Part shown: piece after piece, positions 45,689 to 52,846 of the stretch
How positions within the stretch are numbered: the stretch's first letter is position 1
Layout of the letters: each line of letters begins with the position of its first letter
Assembly: GCF_002020135.1 (NCBI RefSeq)
Contig: NZ_MPZS01000001.1
Location: 1-64,000 of the forward strand
Reading direction: 5' to 3'
Source: Thioclava marina
Lineage (GTDB): Bacteria; Pseudomonadota; Alphaproteobacteria; Rhodobacterales; Rhodobacteraceae
DNA: 64,000 bases
Notes under the pieces: generated by a model
What the model was told of the DNA's origin: nothing
The model's input: the letters and a program-made list of their open reading frames with translations, nothing else
The model's database searches: none
Translations under genes and position numbers: made by a program

Positions 45689-45718
45689 CGCTGCGGCCCT
45701 CATCGAGGGGCCGCAGCG
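45689..45718. terminator. Strong hairpin between small cargo genes (proximal)
   Basis: CGCTGCGGCCC (45689-45699) and GGGCCGCAGCG (45708-45718) form an 11-bp perfect stem. No T-run follows. It lies between the genes at 45767-46207 and 45324-45659 and may be an RNA-stability or partial termination element. Confidence 0.65.
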
Positions 45719-45766
45719 GTTGCGGTTCAGCCGATCCCATTAGGATCATTCTGCGCGATCGCGAAA

Positions 45767-46207
45767 TCACGCATCGCAGCGCATCTCGCCGAGCGCATCG
45801 AGCGCCTTCTGCGCCCAATATGCTTGCCCCTCGAGCTGCGTGCGGATCCCTCTCAGATCTGTCGCGACGGCGCGCATCGCGAGATGCGGCGGGGCTTCTT
45901 CGACGGAGAAACGCGGTCCAAGGCGCATGTATCCGTCTTCGAGATAGACCCACTCGAGATCGTCATCGAGCGCGATAAGTGCCCTCGTGATCAGCGTTCG
46001 GGTCCGGCCGTTGGCTTCCGTCAGGCGACCAAAGAGTGAAATGTCTTCGAAGCCAGTGAAAAGCATCCAGTCTTCGAGAAGCGGCGCGTTCTCGAGATCT
46101 TTCGAGGACGGCTTCGCGGTCGCTCCGTGAACGACGTTTGCGAGCACATTGCGCTCTTTGCGGAGTTGTTCGGCGGTGAGCTCGGAGGGGTGTTTATCGT
46201 GGGTCAT
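45767..46207 (-). CDS. DUF6634-like hypothetical protein
   Basis: A 146-residue protein. The segment DLENAPLLEDWMLFTGFEDI followed by SLFGRLTEANGRTRTLIT resembles DUF6634-type proteins found on plasmids and islands of Rhodobacterales; this assignment is from memory of the family pattern and is tentative. A GAAAG ribosome site precedes ATG 46207. Function unknown. Confidence 0.7.
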   Translation of the reverse strand: MTHDKHPSELTAEQLRKERNVLANVVHGATAKPSSKDLENAPLLEDWMLFTGFEDISLFGRLTEANGRTRTLITRALIALDDDLEWVYLEDGYMRLGPRFSVEEAPPHLAMRAVATDLRGIRTQLEGQAYWAQKALDALGEMRCDA

Positions 46208-46248
46208 GGGTAATCTTTCGAAGGAATTGGGGGGCAGGAGACGAAGCA

Positions 46249-46300
46249 GGGCTGCAAGATCCGTCCGCCTCGGTCAGAAGGCGGACGGACGCTGCAGCCC
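46249..46300. terminator. Bipartite hairpin between small cargo genes (distal)
   Basis: Outer stem GGGCTGCA (46249-46256) with TGCAGCCC (46293-46300), inner stem CGTCCGCC (46262-46269) with GGCGGACG (46280-46287). It occupies most of the gap between the genes at 46317-46805 and 45767-46207. Like the hairpin at 45689 it lacks a T-run. Confidence 0.65.
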
Positions 46301-46316
46301 CGATCGGGGGCGCGCT

Positions 46317-46805
46317 TTAAGGTTGGATGAGAGGTTTCGGGCGGTAGATCGCGACACGCGGCCTCAGTCGCGACCGGACTTCGCGCGGTGCGGTTGCGAG
46401 CAGCTTCTCGACCGCCTCGAATTGTTCGCGCTGCGCGGGTCCGAGGCGCCCGATACGAGCATTGCGCTCGAACAGGTCGGACCCAGTTGCGATGAAGAGC
46501 CGGTGCGAGGCGCGGAACATCGTGGGGCGATAGAGCCCGCAAGCAGCAGCTTGATCGTCATCAGCAATGACGATGTCATCTTCGCGCAGGAGCCGACCCT
46601 CCGGGCTGACACCCGGCGCGACGATGTTCATCGGTGCATCACCGATCAGCCCGCGCGAGAGGAGCAAGCAAGGACGCGTGCCAGGCGGGATGTCGAACTC
46701 GCCATCACGTTTGCGGTCGGAGCCGTAGGGGAAGCGCATCAGGAAGATATCGCCGGGTTTGAGCTGTCCACCGGGGAGCAGCCGAAGGTATCGATCGTGG
46801 AGCAT
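46317..46805 (-). CDS. Hypothetical protein, weakly PemK/MazF-like
   Basis: A 162-residue protein with LKPGDIFLMRFPYGSDRKRD and RPCLLLSRGL, reminiscent of the small beta-barrel opening of PemK/MazF toxins (PGDI...RP-C/V-LVL). The rest does not match and no antitoxin gene adjoins it, so the resemblance may be structural only. First gene of the three-gene leftward group. Confidence 0.65.
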   Translation of the reverse strand: MLHDRYLRLLPGGQLKPGDIFLMRFPYGSDRKRDGEFDIPPGTRPCLLLSRGLIGDAPMNIVAPGVSPEGRLLREDDIVIADDDQAAACGLYRPTMFRASHRLFIATGSDLFERNARIGRLGPAQREQFEAVEKLLATAPREVRSRLRPRVAIYRPKPLIQP

Positions 46806-47723
46806 GAGTGCCTCGTGTCGTTGAAAAGAAGAACGACGCGCGGAACCTCACCAACGAACCCCGATACGCGGCCGCGGGGCTTGGCTTGATTGCGTGCGTC
46901 GAAGACGCAGCACGCAAGCAAGACATGCGCCGAGGCCTGCCGTCCCGCGACCCATTGATCGCCCGCCTGCGGGCAGATCGCACGGATGCAGGGGAGAGCG
47001 TCGAGAGGGGTGGCATCCCTCTCGACCCGCCGGAGGCGCCGGGAGAGTTCGGAGAGGGTGGCGGCGCCTCTTCGATCCGTCGGAAGGACGCCGAGAGGGC
47101 CCGGGGAGATTGGCGAAGGTCTCCCCGGTCCGCCGGACGGGCGCCTTAGGGTGCAGGGAAAGTGGCGAACGATCCCTGCCCTGGGGGTTTGGGGGATGTG
47201 GAGCTTCCCCCATGCGGCGCGCAGCGGCGCCGGGTCTGGGGCTGTGCCCCAGCGAACGCACGGGACGCGCTATCGACCGGAGGACGATTGCGCGGGCCGT
47301 CTAGTGAGTAGAGGGCCCTACGCACCCGTTGCGCGAAGGCGTGTGGACCGACGGTGTGAGTCGGGCAGCTGCGTTCGGATGGAGGGGGCTGTCCAGTTGC
47401 TAAGAAGGAAGGCCGACGAGGAATGTCATCTGCATCAGACTTCCTCGATCGGCCCAGAGCTGCCGCACAAGTTGGAGCCAACTGCTGCGATGCAGCGTTC
47501 CCAAAGCGGACGTCCAGGCCCAAATCCAGGTACCATCGATTCAGGGTTAAGATAGATGTCAACAAGCATCTTTACCGCGCGACCAGTACGATCCGCCACT
47601 AATACTTATGTATTGTTGTTGGTAGTAGTTGATGTTGAATGCTAAAAAAATGTACGGACGCGGATAGTTAGGGACGAGGCAGAATAGTGTCGCGGCAGAT
47701 TAAAACAGATTGCTAGCACTGGA
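46806..47723. other. Large non-coding region with structured repeats
   Basis: About 900 bp with no convincing gene. Overlapping open frames on both strands (46848-47304, 46986-47565) are Arg/Pro/Gly-rich and look like GC artefacts. The region contains a six-hairpin array (47000-47252) and, from about 47550, markedly A/T-richer DNA leading into the radical SAM operon. Confidence 0.55.
47000..47252. repeat. Tandem array of six hairpins
   Basis: Hairpins: GTCGAGAGGG/CCCTCTCGAC (47000-47026), TCGGAGAGG/CCTCTTCGA (47049-47075), CCGGGGAGA/TCTCCCCGG (47101-47128), GCAGGGA/TCCCTGC (47153-47179), GGGGGA/TCCCCC (47191-47211) and CTGGGGC/GCCCCAG (47236-47252). The first four recur every 49-52 bp, share TGGC in the loop and, for the first three, a CCGxCGGA-type linker, while stem sequences differ but stay paired. 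That pattern indicates conserved RNA or single-stranded DNA structure. Confidence 0.75.
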
Positions 47724-48017
47724 TTGCACGTGGGTCAGGCCTTGGTGCAGCAGTCCTTTTTGTACTTTTGCTCTACGCCCCCCAACGGGAAGTGGAAGGT
47801 CGTCCTGATCATCCCGCTTGCGGTGTCTTTCGTCGTTTTACTTGCCAATCCGCGCAACCGGTTACTTGCTTTGGGAACAGCCGCATCTTTGACAGCATTA
47901 GCCGGTCTCGTTTCTGACATCTGGCTGAACCTATCAGCGACTCTTCCGGGAGGGGGCATCGTTCAAGGCGGCGTAGAGCGTGGAATTGACATTTCGCCAT
48001 GGAAGAGGAACCCATGA
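47724..48017 (+). CDS. Possible small membrane protein upstream of the radical SAM operon
   Basis: A frame of up to 97 codons (TTG 47724, or GTG 47730) with two hydrophobic stretches (WKVVLIIPLAVSFVVLLAN and LGTAASLTALAGLVSDIWL). No clear ribosome site. It ends 52 bp before the radical SAM gene on the same strand. The two-helix pattern is suggestive, but the gene is unproven. Confidence 0.35.
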   Translation: MHVGQALVQQSFLYFCSTPPNGKWKVVLIIPLAVSFVVLLANPRNRLLALGTAASLTALAGLVSDIWLNLSATLPGGGIVQGGVERGIDISPWKRNP

Positions 48018-48069
48018 CACATTGCGACTTACAGCAATATTTGTGAATCAGCATGATTGAGACTTCAAA

Positions 48070-49212
48070 ATGCCATTTGAGCCAGACACGCGCTATGCAA
48101 GATCCACCCTTCGACCTGCTCCCAAAGACCTACCAAAAGATCTCGCGAGCATCATTGAGTACCGGAAATCGGGCCTCAGCCTAAATCACATCGTTGGGTG
48201 CCCACTCGAATGTGCGTATTGCGTTCGCCATCTTTTCGATAACTATGGAATGAAGCGACCGCATTTGATCATGCCTGATGATCAGGCAGTGGCGCAGCTC
48301 GTCCACCATCCGGCCTTTCGAGCACATCAGACACCCTTACAAATTTTCAACAGAGCCACAGACCCGCTGCTTCCAAGGGTCAAAGAGCATCTACACCGTT
48401 GTCTCGAGCTGCTCGATGATCTTGGTTTGACAAACCACATGCTGGTGATCACCAGATGGCATGTCTTAGAGGAAGACGTGGCCCGCTTAGAGCGGCTCAA
48501 AAACCTCAAAGTGACAATACTGATCACGTGGTCAGGCATTTCTGATCCGCGGATTGAACCTATCGACAGTTCGATTGCTCGCGCCTCTCTTTCGACCCTC
48601 GCATCTTTCGCCTCTCGAACCCGCAAGATCCTATATTGGCGCCCCATTGTCCTTGGCTTGAATGACACAGACGAGTTGATTGCTGAGGCTTATTCCATGA
48701 GCCAGCTGGCTGATGCCACGGTCTTCACGGGCCTTTTCCATCGGGAGAAGATCCGCGATTATCTGCGTTCAGTGAACGTGCCGGACCTATATAAGTTGGT
48801 ACCTCGCCGAAAGATTCTCCCCCGAGAGGTTGAAGGCCGCATTCTTAAGGCTTTCGGAGGCACTCCGATTTTTCGAAAGACATCCTGCGGTGTCGCGTAC
48901 GCGCATGGTGTCCACGACTACAACGGCCACTTCGGCATCAAACCCATATGTGACATTTGCCCTGCCGAGCAGGTCAAAATCTGTGCGGCTGCCCACAAAG
49001 TTCCAACACAGCGGCAGGTGCTAGGATTAGCGCGGGAGGTTGGCCTTGAGATAGGGAAAATCGATATTTTTTCTGGTCATATCGTTGTCGAGAACAGCAC
49101 TGAGCAACAGCGATACTTCATTCAACACGCGACAGGATTTCAAGTGCATGACCGCGCGCATCCGCATTTGCCAGGTCGGCATGGTCGCTCGGAAGAAGGA
49201 TGGACGCAATGA
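48070..49212 (+). CDS. Radical SAM enzyme, spore photoproduct lyase-like
   Basis: A 380-residue protein with the radical SAM cluster motif CxxxCxxC at Cys44, Cys48 and Cys51 (VGCPLECAYCVRHLF). The barrel-like middle part (IFNRATDPLLP, HMLVITRWHVLEEDV) resembles SPL-type radical SAM proteins. A C-terminal Cys273-x20-Cys294-x2-Cys297-x7-Cys305 set could bind a second iron-sulfur cluster. First gene of a four-gene unit in which every junction overlaps by 4 bp. Substrate unknown; nucleic acid or nucleotide is a reasonable guess from the company it keeps. Confidence 0.85.
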   Translation: MPFEPDTRYARSTLRPAPKDLPKDLASIIEYRKSGLSLNHIVGCPLECAYCVRHLFDNYGMKRPHLIMPDDQAVAQLVHHPAFRAHQTPLQIFNRATDPLLPRVKEHLHRCLELLDDLGLTNHMLVITRWHVLEEDVARLERLKNLKVTILITWSGISDPRIEPIDSSIARASLSTLASFASRTRKILYWRPIVLGLNDTDELIAEAYSMSQLADATVFTGLFHREKIRDYLRSVNVPDLYKLVPRRKILPREVEGRILKAFGGTPIFRKTSCGVAYAHGVHDYNGHFGIKPICDICPAEQVKICAAAHKVPTQRQVLGLAREVGLEIGKIDIFSGHIVVENSTEQQRYFIQHATGFQVHDRAHPHLPGRHGRSEEGWTQ

Positions 49213-49790
49213 AACGCATGTGGGCCGTGGATGTTGAAGGCAACGGTGCCAACCCTCCGGAAATTATCGAGCTGGGGATCGTTGAGATGGATGGACTCCA
49301 GCTCACCGGGAATGTGAAGCACTGGCAGTTTCGGCCCCGTCGCGAAATCTCGCCCGCCGTCAGTAGAATTCATGGAATTACAAACGACGATGTCGCCGAC
49401 GCCCCCCCAATTGAGGACGTTATAGACGACATATTCCTCTGGCTGGAGGAGGCACCCATTGTTGGCCACAACGTTCGGGTTGAATTAGATGCCCTCTCCA
49501 GAGTTCTGCCAGATTGGAAACCTGTAGCGGCCTATGACAGCCTTAAGGTTGCGCGCGCCTTACTGCCGAACGAAGAAAAATTCGGATTGGAGCGGCTCGG
49601 GGATATGCTCGGACTTAAAGATGCAGCCTCTCAGGCAGTCGGTGGTGGCACGGCACATTCCGGCCCATATGACGCTGCGATGTCGGCAATCTTGCTGGAG
49701 CGCTTGCTATCACCTTTGCCACAGGCGGAACGAGACAGGATTTTGATGGAGGCGGATATTCTCAATTCAAGACAAGGATCGCTGCTGTGA
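49209..49790 (+). CDS. DEDDh 3'-5' exonuclease (DnaQ-like)
   Basis: About 193 residues from ATG 49209, which follows AAGAAGG and overlaps the radical SAM stop as ATGA; an ATG at 49200 would add three residues. The catalytic set is complete: Asp8 and Glu10 in AVDVEGNG, Asp94 in GHNVRVELDAL, His150 and Asp155 in AHSGPYDAAM. The ISPAVSRIHGIT segment is the usual Exo signature. Expected to degrade single-stranded DNA or RNA ends, or short oligonucleotides. Confidence 0.88.
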   Translation: MKRMWAVDVEGNGANPPEIIELGIVEMDGLQLTGNVKHWQFRPRREISPAVSRIHGITNDDVADAPPIEDVIDDIFLWLEEAPIVGHNVRVELDALSRVLPDWKPVAAYDSLKVARALLPNEEKFGLERLGDMLGLKDAASQAVGGGTAHSGPYDAAMSAILLERLLSPLPQAERDRILMEADILNSRQGSLL

Positions 49791-50365
49791 GCCGTGTCAC
49801 TAAAATCGCAGTTGCTGGGACCCACTCGACGGGGAAAACAACCTTTTTGAAGGGCTTGGAGGAACGTCTGATCAGTGCCGGTCATGCCGTCGCCTATGTA
49901 CATGGAAGTGCAGCTGAGGCGCAGGGCCTGGGTTTTCCAATCCTGAAAAACCACACGTTTGAAAGTACGGCTTGGTTGGTCGGGCAAGCAATCCATCGTG
50001 AGACGGCAGCGACGCTGACGGCCGATGTTATCCTCATTGACCGCCCCGTACCTGACGCTTTTGGGTATTTGATCGCCGCGCTGCGCATGACAAATCGTTC
50101 CATCGACCAAGCCCGCCTGGGACGCCTCGAAGACATCTGCAGAGCCTGGACTCAGGAATACGACCTGGTTTTTGCGACCCAACTGGACGAAAGCATTCCG
50201 ATCGGCGCAGATCGCGATCATGACGCTGCTTTTAGGGCCGCCGCAGACGAGGCGATTGGCGAGATTTTGGCAAGACTTGCCCCTGACCATCACGTTCTCA
50301 CGCCACAAAACGTGCGACCGTCCACGGAGCTTTCCATGCGTGTTGCCACCGGAGCTGGAAGATGA
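49787..50365 (+). CDS. P-loop NTPase/kinase-like protein (AAA_28/NadR type)
   Basis: A 192-residue protein. Walker A VAGTHSTGKTTFLKGL (Gly11-Thr19 region) and ILIDRPVPDAFGYLIAALR, resembling the NadR ribosylnicotinamide kinase/AAA_28 group of small-molecule and nucleotide kinases. Start GTG 49787 overlaps the exonuclease stop (GTGA). The C-terminal part ends RVATGAGR with ATGA into the next gene. The substrate cannot be read from the sequence. Confidence 0.82.
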   Translation: MSRVTKIAVAGTHSTGKTTFLKGLEERLISAGHAVAYVHGSAAEAQGLGFPILKNHTFESTAWLVGQAIHRETAATLTADVILIDRPVPDAFGYLIAALRMTNRSIDQARLGRLEDICRAWTQEYDLVFATQLDESIPIGADRDHDAAFRAAADEAIGEILARLAPDHHVLTPQNVRPSTELSMRVATGAGR

Positions 50366-51306
50366 CGCTGCAAGATGACGCCGTACAGAGAGCGTCTGTT
50401 GCAGGACGTTACCGCATCGGTATCGGCTGCATGGCCCTCACTGGGCTATACGGAAGGATCGTCGCATCTGATGCACGTGACGTTTTGGCGAAAGCAATAA
50501 GCCTTGGTTTCCGGCTTTTTGATACGGCGCCGTTATATGCCAACGGTCAAAACGAATCATTGATTGGCGACGTCATTGGATCGACCGAAGGCACGACCGT
50601 AGCGACGAAATTCGGTCTTGCTGAGACCAAGGACGGCAAACTGATGCGAGATAGTCGTCCTGAGTCAATCCGCGCGTCCGTAGAAGCCTCACTTGCCCGA
50701 TTGCGCCGTGAACGAATAGATATATTGATCCAACATCGCCCCGATCCAGCCGTGAATGATCAAGAGGTCGCGGGTGCCGTACAGGACCTCATAGACGCGG
50801 GAAAAGTTGCCGCATTTGGCCTTTCTGGCACATCAATAGATCGCATCAAACCGATAACAGACCGCTGCTGTGTCTCGGTGGTCCAAAATGAACTCTCCGT
50901 CTTGAGCGACCCAGACACGTGGTCTGCGCCTCAAAAAATCGGAGACATGGGTGCCTTCTTCATGGCCTACGCGCCGATTGCGCGAGGCCTATTGAGCTCA
51001 AATGCCGCGAAAACCAAACGGGATGCTGAGGATTACCGTTCGCAGATTGAAGCGTTCAACGATCCGGATCATTCCGTTTCCGAAATACTTCGCACCTGTC
51101 TCAAAGATGTTGCTTCCGCTTATGGTATCTCCGTGACAGCTCTTGTTTTGGCCTGGACAAAAACGCGTGGAGCGAATGTTATACCCATTCCTGGCCCGCG
51201 TCGTCTGGAGCACTTGTCTGACTTAGTTGATGCCGCCAATCTTGAGCTCGATACAGCTCATATTTCGACCATTGAAAAGATCGCAAGCAGCCAAAGTGAT
51301 GGATGA
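50362..51306 (+). CDS. Aldo/keto reductase
   Basis: A 314-residue NAD(P)H-dependent oxidoreductase of the AKR fold. The catalytic tetrad is intact: Asp54 and Tyr59 in FDTAPLYANG, Lys83 in VATKFG, His125 in ILIQHRPDP. The C-terminal cofactor motif is VIPIPGPRRLEHL. Last gene of the radical SAM unit, joined by ATGA. A metabolic oxidoreductase in a defence-like cassette is unusual and suggests that the unit acts on a small molecule or nucleoside. Confidence 0.9.
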   Translation: MTLQDDAVQRASVAGRYRIGIGCMALTGLYGRIVASDARDVLAKAISLGFRLFDTAPLYANGQNESLIGDVIGSTEGTTVATKFGLAETKDGKLMRDSRPESIRASVEASLARLRRERIDILIQHRPDPAVNDQEVAGAVQDLIDAGKVAAFGLSGTSIDRIKPITDRCCVSVVQNELSVLSDPDTWSAPQKIGDMGAFFMAYAPIARGLLSSNAAKTKRDAEDYRSQIEAFNDPDHSVSEILRTCLKDVASAYGISVTALVLAWTKTRGANVIPIPGPRRLEHLSDLVDAANLELDTAHISTIEKIASSQSDG

Positions 51307-51313
51307 TAGCCAA

Positions 51314-52537
51314 TTAGGATAGTTCAGGAGCAGGGCCGCCCTCTATCGTCGTTTTCCATCCATCCTCGGTCCGGCTGATCATGAGATGATGGTCCGCTCT
51401 GTCCGGCGCTTCGGGCAGTGAAAGCTTGAGTGGGTCGATGTACTTCTCAATGACCTTGTTGTAGGAAGCGACCGCAAAGGATGAGTTCTCCATAGAAGGA
51501 CCATCCACTAGGTTTGCAGAACCGCTGAAAACCTCACATTGACCACCAATACCAACGTATACCTTAGCATGAAAATCTTGCTTCTTGTTGCCGGTTGCCA
51601 CGATCCGATTTTCGAGACCATAGCTGGCAAGAACGTCATGATCCAAACCAGTTTCCTGCAAAGCCGATTTGTAGCCAGACCATGTCGCAGAGCGTGTCAA
51701 AAAGACAGTTCGTTTGGCATCCAACTGCTTCAGGAGGCGTTCCCAAATCTCAAGTTTTTCGCTCTTCGACTTCCATTGATGACCCACGAATGGGGCAGCG
51801 ATAAGGATCTGATCCTTGTATAAACGCCATCTTACAATGAGTTTGTCCAACGCATCCATCAAGTATGACTTGGTATGTATCCCGCTTAGTACGTCATTCA
51901 GATCGATCCCCGAGATATTTGCTAGTAAAAAGTCAACTACCTCGAAACTGGCATCCGGGTCTAGCCGGAGAGGTCGATAGAACGTGGCCATGTGTTCTCG
52001 AGAACAGGAGCACGGTACCTTGATCGAGACTACTAGGTGGTCAGCCTCTGGCGTCCGCATTGCAAGACAGTAGTTTAGGGCTTTCCCCCACTGCCGTCGA
52101 ATCTCTCCCATGGCTGCGGTGAGTTCAGCTAAGGCGGGTTGCTCCAAGCCTTTGCCAGTATCGGGGCAGCAATAGATTGGGTGACCACTGTAGTCGAATA
52201 TTGGGTCTTCGTCATTGATAGCGAGCTTATAAACAGCTTTGTCCGTCGCGTATTCGACAGATCCAGCGTAGGGGTTCTCCTCGTCGTCATATCGTTCAAG
52301 AACCCTGCAATTGCCTGTTGGTGACTCGATCGGATTTTTCAAGTCGATGGCAAATGGCTGCCCACAAGCGTTGCACTTGATGACCCAAGTTCCCCGATCG
52401 TTGACCGCAGGAAACTTCAGCTCAGTGTAATGGTGCGGGTCACCGCAATGGGGACACTTCGCGGCGTAATTCTTGCGCTTGGTTTCAAACATGTTTGTAA
52501 GGCTCAATATCTGACATCCACAAATAGGAAGTTTCAT
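51314..52537 (-). CDS. Zinc-ribbon protein with a C-terminal PLD-type nuclease domain
   Basis: About 407 residues. The N-terminal half has two cysteine pairs (AAKCPHCGDPHHY and VIKCNACGQPF), a probable zinc ribbon, plus a CYC-rich PIYCCPDTGKG segment. The C-terminal quarter has one HxK...GSxN motif (DFHAKVYVGIGG and VFSGSANLVDG), as in dimeric single-HKD nucleases. I chose ATG 52537; ATG 52492 and TTG 52567 are alternatives, and none has a strong ribosome site. It faces the aldo/keto reductase gene with only 7 bp between stop codons. Possibly a DNA-targeting effector. Confidence 0.72.
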   Translation of the reverse strand: MKLPICGCQILSLTNMFETKRKNYAAKCPHCGDPHHYTELKFPAVNDRGTWVIKCNACGQPFAIDLKNPIESPTGNCRVLERYDDEENPYAGSVEYATDKAVYKLAINDEDPIFDYSGHPIYCCPDTGKGLEQPALAELTAAMGEIRRQWGKALNYCLAMRTPEADHLVVSIKVPCSCSREHMATFYRPLRLDPDASFEVVDFLLANISGIDLNDVLSGIHTKSYLMDALDKLIVRWRLYKDQILIAAPFVGHQWKSKSEKLEIWERLLKQLDAKRTVFLTRSATWSGYKSALQETGLDHDVLASYGLENRIVATGNKKQDFHAKVYVGIGGQCEVFSGSANLVDGPSMENSSFAVASYNKVIEKYIDPLKLSLPEAPDRADHHLMISRTEDGWKTTIEGGPAPELS

Positions 52538-52642
52538 ACATCGGAGACACACGCTGTCGCCATTCAAAGTCTAAAAACCATCGTACAACAACGGTTCCTT
52601 GAAGGACACGCACGTCACTGCCTATGAGACTTTGAGTGTCTG

Positions 52643-52684
52643 TTTTGCAGAGATCGCACATGAGCGTTTGCATGTGCAGCAAAA
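52643..52684. other. Candidate oriT inverted repeats
   Basis: Nested inverted repeats: outer TTTTGC (52643-52648) with GCAAAA (52679-52684), inner GCACATG (52656-52662) with CATGTGC (52671-52677). They lie 163 bp before the MobV relaxase start in an otherwise empty 309-bp gap, the usual location of an oriT. No known MobV nic sequence is matched. Confidence 0.4.
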
Positions 52685-52846
52685 GTCGGCTTCCCGCCCT
52701 TTGTGACTGAGCCTCCCGTAGTCGCTTAGCCTTCCCCGAGCCCCGTTTCGCAGGCGCCTTCCGGGCAGACAACGGGGGAAATTCACAGCGATTTTTGCGC
52801 TAAATGACATGAACCCATTTCGATCCCACAAGCACGGAGATCGAAT

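Noticed and set aside
46317-46805. A MazF/PemK toxin-antitoxin module
   Set aside because: Only the first ~60 residues resemble PemK, the protein is longer, and neither neighbour looks like an antitoxin.
47000-47252. CRISPR array
   Set aside because: The recurring units are hairpins with changing stem sequences and similar loops; there are no constant repeats with unique spacers, and no cas genes nearby.
46848-47565. Protein-coding genes in the hairpin-array region on either strand
   Set aside because: Overlapping long frames on both strands, Arg/Pro/Gly-rich, without ribosome sites or family resemblance; structure explains the region better.
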